DNA of 64,000 nucleotides from NCBI GenBank assembly GCA_951799405.1, contig OX637345.1:1860001-1924000 (forward strand). The letters are read 5' to 3'. Below, piece by piece: positions 60,283 to 64,000 of the stretch. Under the pieces are notes generated by a model. That model was not told the origin of the DNA. It did not search any database and saw only the letters and a list, made by a program, of their open reading frames with translations. Positions within the stretch are counted from its first letter, which is position 1, and each line of letters starts with the position of its first letter. The stretch comes from Agapetus fuscipes. Its lineage: Eukaryota > Arthropoda > Insecta > Trichoptera > Glossosomatidae. The translations under genes were made by a program, and so were the position numbers.

Positions 60283-62010
60283 AGAAATACTTTTTTGTCT
60301 CAACCTCTGTGTGCGGTATTTAATTTGTCCATCGCGTCTGGATGTTTTCCCGCCCTTTGGAAGCAATCGTATCTTTCTCCAATATACAAGTCTGGTGATA
60401 GGAGTAACGTCAAAAACTATCGACCAATAAGTAAATTGTCCGCCATTCCGAAGCTACTTGAAAAGCTTGTACTTACTAAAATCCGGTACGTTGCAACCAG
60501 ATCAATTTCAGTCCATCAACATGGTTTTTTACCAAACCGATCAACTACTTCTAATTTAATGATGTTTGAAAATTTCCTTTCTAATGCTTTGTCTAGCCGA
60601 AAACAAGTTGACGTAATTTACACTGATTTTTCAAAAGCGTTTGATCGGGTATCACACACTATCCTTCTTAGTAAGCTACGCGGTATGGGGGTGTCTGGTA
60701 GTTTTCTGTCTTGGCTCCGAAACTACCTTATTGATAGATCTTTGATTGTCAGAATAGATAATAATAGCTCACACTCCTTCTCACCAACTAGTGGTGTCCC
60801 CCAGGGTTCCCATCTGGGCCCGCTACTTTTTCTCCTATTTATTGATGATATTACAAAGCAATTTCCTGACACAAATGTTCTCCTGTTTGCTGACGATATA
60901 AAAATTTTTAAAGTCATAGATAATGTGGCTGACTGTAATAGTCTCCAATTATCTTTGAATAATCTAGCAACTTGGTGTAATAAAAATGAATTGCCTCTAA
61001 ATGTCTCGAAGTGTTTAGTAATGAATTTCTTCAGAATAAAAAATCCCATTATATATGACTATACACTTTTTTCAAACAGTCTTCGGGTGGTAACGGAGGT
61101 CACCGACTTGGGGGTTGTGTTTGACTGTGGATTATCTTTTAATGTACACATTGCTTCAATTTGTGCCAAGGCCATGAGAATGCTTGGTTTCATAAACCGC
61201 ATCACCAAGGACTTTCAGGACACTGCCGCAATCAAAATTCTTTATACCACATTGGTTCGCAGTGTTTTGGAATATTGCTCGCCTGTTTGGTCCCCCCTCT
61301 ACATGGTGCACGTAGACAATATAGAAAAGGTTCACTTAAAATTTTTGAAAATAGTTAATTTTAAACTCAATATTCCCCTGTCACACTTCGACCCGCTCTA
61401 TTTAAATTCGATTCTAAATCTAAACTTTTTGTCAGACAGACGTAAATTTATTGACTTAATCACCCTCTTCAAAATAAAACATGCTCTAATTGATTGTCCT
61501 GCACTACTTAGTGAGTTGATTTTTTTTACTCCACGTTCAGGGACTAGACAATTAGTTTCTTACCGCCCTGTATTTACTAGCACTAACGCACAAAGCAATA
61601 GTTGTATGCATCGTTTACAGCGTGTTGGTAATGAGTATGCCTCACTTGACTTGGTTCTGCATAATAATAATTATCATACCTATAACCAAGGTCTGAAAAA
61701 AATGTTTTTGGGACATCCATAATATATAATAAATTATATTGTTTTAGATTGTTATTAAATGAACGATGTCTGCCTGTTGAATTTCTTTATTAGTGATATT
61801 TGAATGGTTTCTGAAGTTTTTATTTTTGATATGCTTTTTTTTTGCTTCTAACCTACTGTTTAGTGTTTATATATGGGTTTATTTTTTCTTTTCTTTTCTT
61901 TTATGTTTTACCGTAATGTTTTATACTTTTTATTCTTGTATTATTTATTGTTATTGTTGTTTTGTATAAACTCCCTTGATATGTACTTATTTCGTAAAAG
62001 GCTAACGCCG

Positions 62011-62045
<35 letters not shown>
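60283..62045 (+). CDS. LINE-B (jockey-like) reverse transcriptase, 5'-truncated
   Basis: An open frame to the natural stop at 61722 (about 475 codons), the longest in the window. It begins inside the RT domain with no ATG; the TTG at 60295 is only a conventional start. Motifs in order: SPIYKSGDRSNVKNYRPIS (about residues 28-46), HQHGFLPNRSTTSNL (about 73-87), YTDFSKAFDRVSH (motif A, about 108-120), SGVPQGSHLGPLLFLLFIDD (motif B, about 165-184) and LLFADDIKIF (motif C, catalytic DD, about 195-204). Then come the NVSKC region and a C-terminal part shared with the 30.1 kb copy. The 3' UTR is about 300 bp, ending GGCTAACGCCGTAAATAAAT and (AAAT)n. There are no frameshifts, so the copy is young. 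The endonuclease and ORF1 are missing, so it cannot be autonomous. It sits inside the satellite. Confidence 0.85.
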
Positions 62046-62344
62046 AAGACGTTTAGCCTAAAAGCCTGCAAGACAGTCACATAGACATAGTGAATAAGCG
62101 AGACTAAAATGTTGAGGCAATGAGAAAGTGAGCCAGTGAGCCAGTGAACCAGTGGGAAAGAAAGTCGCAGAGGCAGAACGAGAAGAACAGCAATATGACA
62201 CAGACGGTACCTCTACTTTAGTTGCTGCAACGCCGTGTTATGAGGGTTATACCATTAGACTATCAGAAGATAAATTTAAAATTATTTTTGGATGAGCTTA
62301 CTAACTTCTAACTTTTGTCTTAAGCTGAATGCATCAGCCACAGT

Positions 62345-62600
62345 CGCCTGCGATAGTCGACGACGAAGGCTATGACACTTGTAGTGCAGAAGATGTGTTG
62401 GGGATGTGGCGGTTGATGTCCTGATCCTTTGTTAGCTGCGTAGTGTTAGCTTGATTTTGAGACACTGAAAAGATGTAGTGATTGATATTGGTTTTAAATA
62501 GGACAAGATTAAATTGAGTTGGGAACACAGATACCGATAACCCGTTCCATAAGCGGGCAGTTCGGGAAAGGAATGAGTCGTGAAGACATGAAGTTCTCAT
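62345..62600 (-). pseudogene. LINE-C ORF C-terminus
   Basis: Minus-strand codons include HDSFLSRTARLWNGLSVSVF, then FNLVLFKTNINHYIF and DINRHIPNTSSALQVS-stop (62370). The F-xRTxRxWN-LP-xVFP and FK---N motifs are the usual C-terminus of jockey/CR1-type LINEs. Its final codons match the start of the second SINE-B tail. Confidence 0.7.
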
Positions 62601-62684
62601 AGTTTTGCAATCGACTGCAAAGGGATGAATGTGAGCCGTTCTAAGAGTTGCCCTTGTTGTGACGAGAGGAGGAGGTATAAGTGA

Positions 62685-63475
62685 GGATATTTCAAGGTGG
62701 CTGCTCCAACTGCATGGAACGGCCTTCTTGATGACCTGTCTAATCTAATCTAATCTAATCTAAGCTGCAAAGATATATATCATTTAAGATTTATATTAAA
62801 TGCATTCCCACAAGCAGACATGTATAATTTCGCGCTGACACATGCCGCATGTGGACCTACAATATAAAAACCCAATCTCAAATGAACATAAGCCCTGCAA
62901 CTCTTGCCGTCCTTCCCTGAAACAGGGGTGACATTGGCAAAGTGAACCAATTTTTTAAATTATGGGTGTTCCGCCGCATAACAACCTATAAGTCAAGGAA
63001 CATACATACCTGTGGGAGATGAATTTGGAAAATATGCTTAGGAAAGCATAGATGTTTTGTAGATTTTTTAGTGTTTGTTGATTTGTATAACTGAATGTAA
63101 TTAATTGCTTGTATTCCTTGACTTATCGGTTGGTATGAGGCTGACCACCCATACTGTAAAAAATGGTTCACTTTGCCAATGTCACCCCTGTTTCAGGGAA
63201 GGTCGGCAAGAGTTGCAGTTCTTATGTTCATTTGAGATTGGGTTTTTATATTGTAGGTCGACATGCGGCATGTGTGAGCGCAAAATTATGCGTGTCAGCT
63301 TGTGGGAATGCATTTCATATGAATCTCAAATGATATAAATCTTTGCAACTTAGATTTAGATTAGATTTAGATTTAAAAGCACTTAAAACTCACCTCTTCA
63401 CACGTTTATATGAACAAGCGCCTTTGGAATGGTCCAGTATCATGAAAAGGCGGTATACAAATTCCGAATTTTAAT
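62685..63475 (+). pseudogene. CR1-like C-terminus split by two LINE-A ends
   Basis: Left piece (62690-62737) encodes FKVAAPTAWNGLLDDL. Right piece (63375-63475) encodes ALKTHLFTRLYEQAPLEWSS and MKRRYTNSEF-stop. Together they restore the order seen at 24.7 kb. LINE-A copies lie between: minus 62738-63003 and plus 63112-63373. Confidence 0.75.
62738..63373. mobile_element. Opposed LINE-A 3' ends, tail outward
   Basis: Minus copy with four ATTAG repeats at its left and plus copy with TTAGATTTAGATT at its right, joined by about 100 bp (63004-63111) that includes LINE-A UTR-proximal sequence of the plus copy. Both are complete in the UTR. Confidence 0.8.
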
Positions 63476-63741
63476 TAATAAAATAATCTGACTTTTAGTA
63501 TGCTCCCCGCGTATGTGTGTATTGATATGATCCACACGAGCAGTGCTCCCACAATGAAAATAAATATTTCTAGAGGGAAATAGCAAGATGGCGCCCGAGG
63601 CGGTGCAGGATTCACTTCATACAAGGATGGGGAAACACTGGAAAGCGCCTGGAGGGGTAAACAGGGACAATGGGTGACTGGGTAGAACAGCACAGTGACA
63701 AAACATCACTATGAAAAAACAACATAGAAAATACGTTACTA
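63476..63741. other. Unassigned; minisatellite-like scrap
   Basis: 63680-63720 (CACAGTGACAAAACATCAC) resembles the start of minisatellite locus 1 on the opposite strand. GC-rich GATGGCGCCCGAGGCGG at 63589. Otherwise unassigned. Confidence 0.35.
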
Positions 63742-64000
63742 TGTGGTAGAGGAAGACCGAGAAAAGTATGGAAGGATCAAATCTCTGAAATAGCGAATGA
63801 ATGGGATATCCAGAGTCATAATAAAAGGAGGACTTGTATGAAAAAGGTTATGACTCTGGATGAAATGAAAGAAGTATGCAAGGACAGGAAGAAGTGGCGG
63901 CTAATCTGCAATGTTGATTTCTAATGTTGGTGTATTCATTTGCTACATTTTTTGCATAGGAAATTTTTGACTTTTTTTTTTGTATAGATTTCTTTGTAAG
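63742..64000 (+). mobile_element. LINE-A ORF end, continuing past the window
   Basis: Starts GTGGTAGAGGAAGACCGAG and encodes GRGRPRKVWKDQISEIANEW to the RLICNVDF stop. The AT-rich UTR follows and the window ends before the TTATAGGTTGG signature. Nearly identical to 6958-7215. Confidence 0.85.

Larger units (their letters stand above)
58725..62200. repeat. GTGAGACAGTGG satellite with higher-order units
   Basis: An array at 58725-60280 and 62075-62165 of 8-16 bp words (GTGAGACAGTGGAACAGTGA). It is punctuated at about 58733, 58892, 59397, 59680 and 60110 by a longer block (AGCAATTATTTGTGCGCGAT, then GGCATACCTGAGACAC). Complete higher-order units are about 160-300 bp. SINE-A and LINE-B interrupt it. 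Minus-strand open frames (LTVSLSHY repeats) are repeat artefacts. Confidence 0.85.

Overview
This is 64 kb of repeat-dominated, AT-rich animal nuclear DNA. I find no host protein-coding gene, no functional tRNA or rRNA gene and no CRISPR array. The mixture of CR1/L2-like, jockey-like and RTE-like LINE remains, tRNA-derived SINEs, hAT-like and PIF/Harbinger-like MITEs and a short solo LTR points to an arthropod, probably an insect. Species cannot be fixed from sequence alone, and the arthropod call is an inference.

Family names used below are mine. LINE-A is the dominant family. It appears as 5'-truncated 3' ends whose ORF ends in a KKWRLICNV-like peptide, followed by a roughly 350-400 nt 3' UTR and an (ATTAG)n or TATAGATT-type tail. 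Over forty fragments lie on both strands, with best coding copies at 6.56-7.5 kb and 56.5-57.4 kb. LINE-A2 is a relative ending near TGGCCACCCCTAG. LINE-B is jockey-like, with a 475-codon reverse transcriptase at 60.3-61.7 kb and a 3' end at 30.1 kb. LINE-C, D, E, F, G and CR1 are C-terminal remnants. SINE-A, SINE-B and SINE-C have tRNA-like heads. The named MITEs are MITE-hAT, MITE-M, MITE-T and MITE-S, alongside three elements with 3-bp or palindromic ends.

Layout: 0-9.7 kb is a mosaic of SINE-A/B and LINE-A. 9.9-10.9 kb has a MITE-hAT split by LINE-A, then a long palindrome carrying hammerhead-like cores. 11.5-13 kb is almost featureless. 13-25 kb holds LINE remnants, SINE heterodimers, fold-back elements and a minisatellite. 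25.8-28.5 kb has a SINE-C holding a MITE-hAT and a large CATGTGTCATTATGC-type minisatellite. 28.5-40 kb shows heavy nesting (LINE in MITE, MITE in SINE in LINE, SINE in LINE). 40.9-41.9 kb has two minisatellites. 43-45 kb has a complete 5S rRNA-tRNA chimeric SINE followed by hammerhead-like fold-backs. 47.8-48.3 kb is a solo LTR. 52.4-52.9 kb is a second locus of the 26.6 kb minisatellite. 58.7-62.2 kb is a GTGAGACAGTGG-type satellite interrupted by SINE-A and LINE-B.

Two signals stand out. (1) A compact motif occurs eight times: stem I, then CTGANGA, stem II, GAAA, a very short palindromic stem III, then T-H, then the other half of stem I. The stem sequences differ between loci but still pair. 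This is the topology of minimal type I hammerhead ribozymes known from Penelope-like retroelements and retrozymes; here most copies sit in or beside inverted repeats. (2) SINE-B is modular. It occurs with or without a 5S rRNA head, with either of two 3' tails that match two different LINEs in this window, and fused upstream of SINE-A as a heterodimer.
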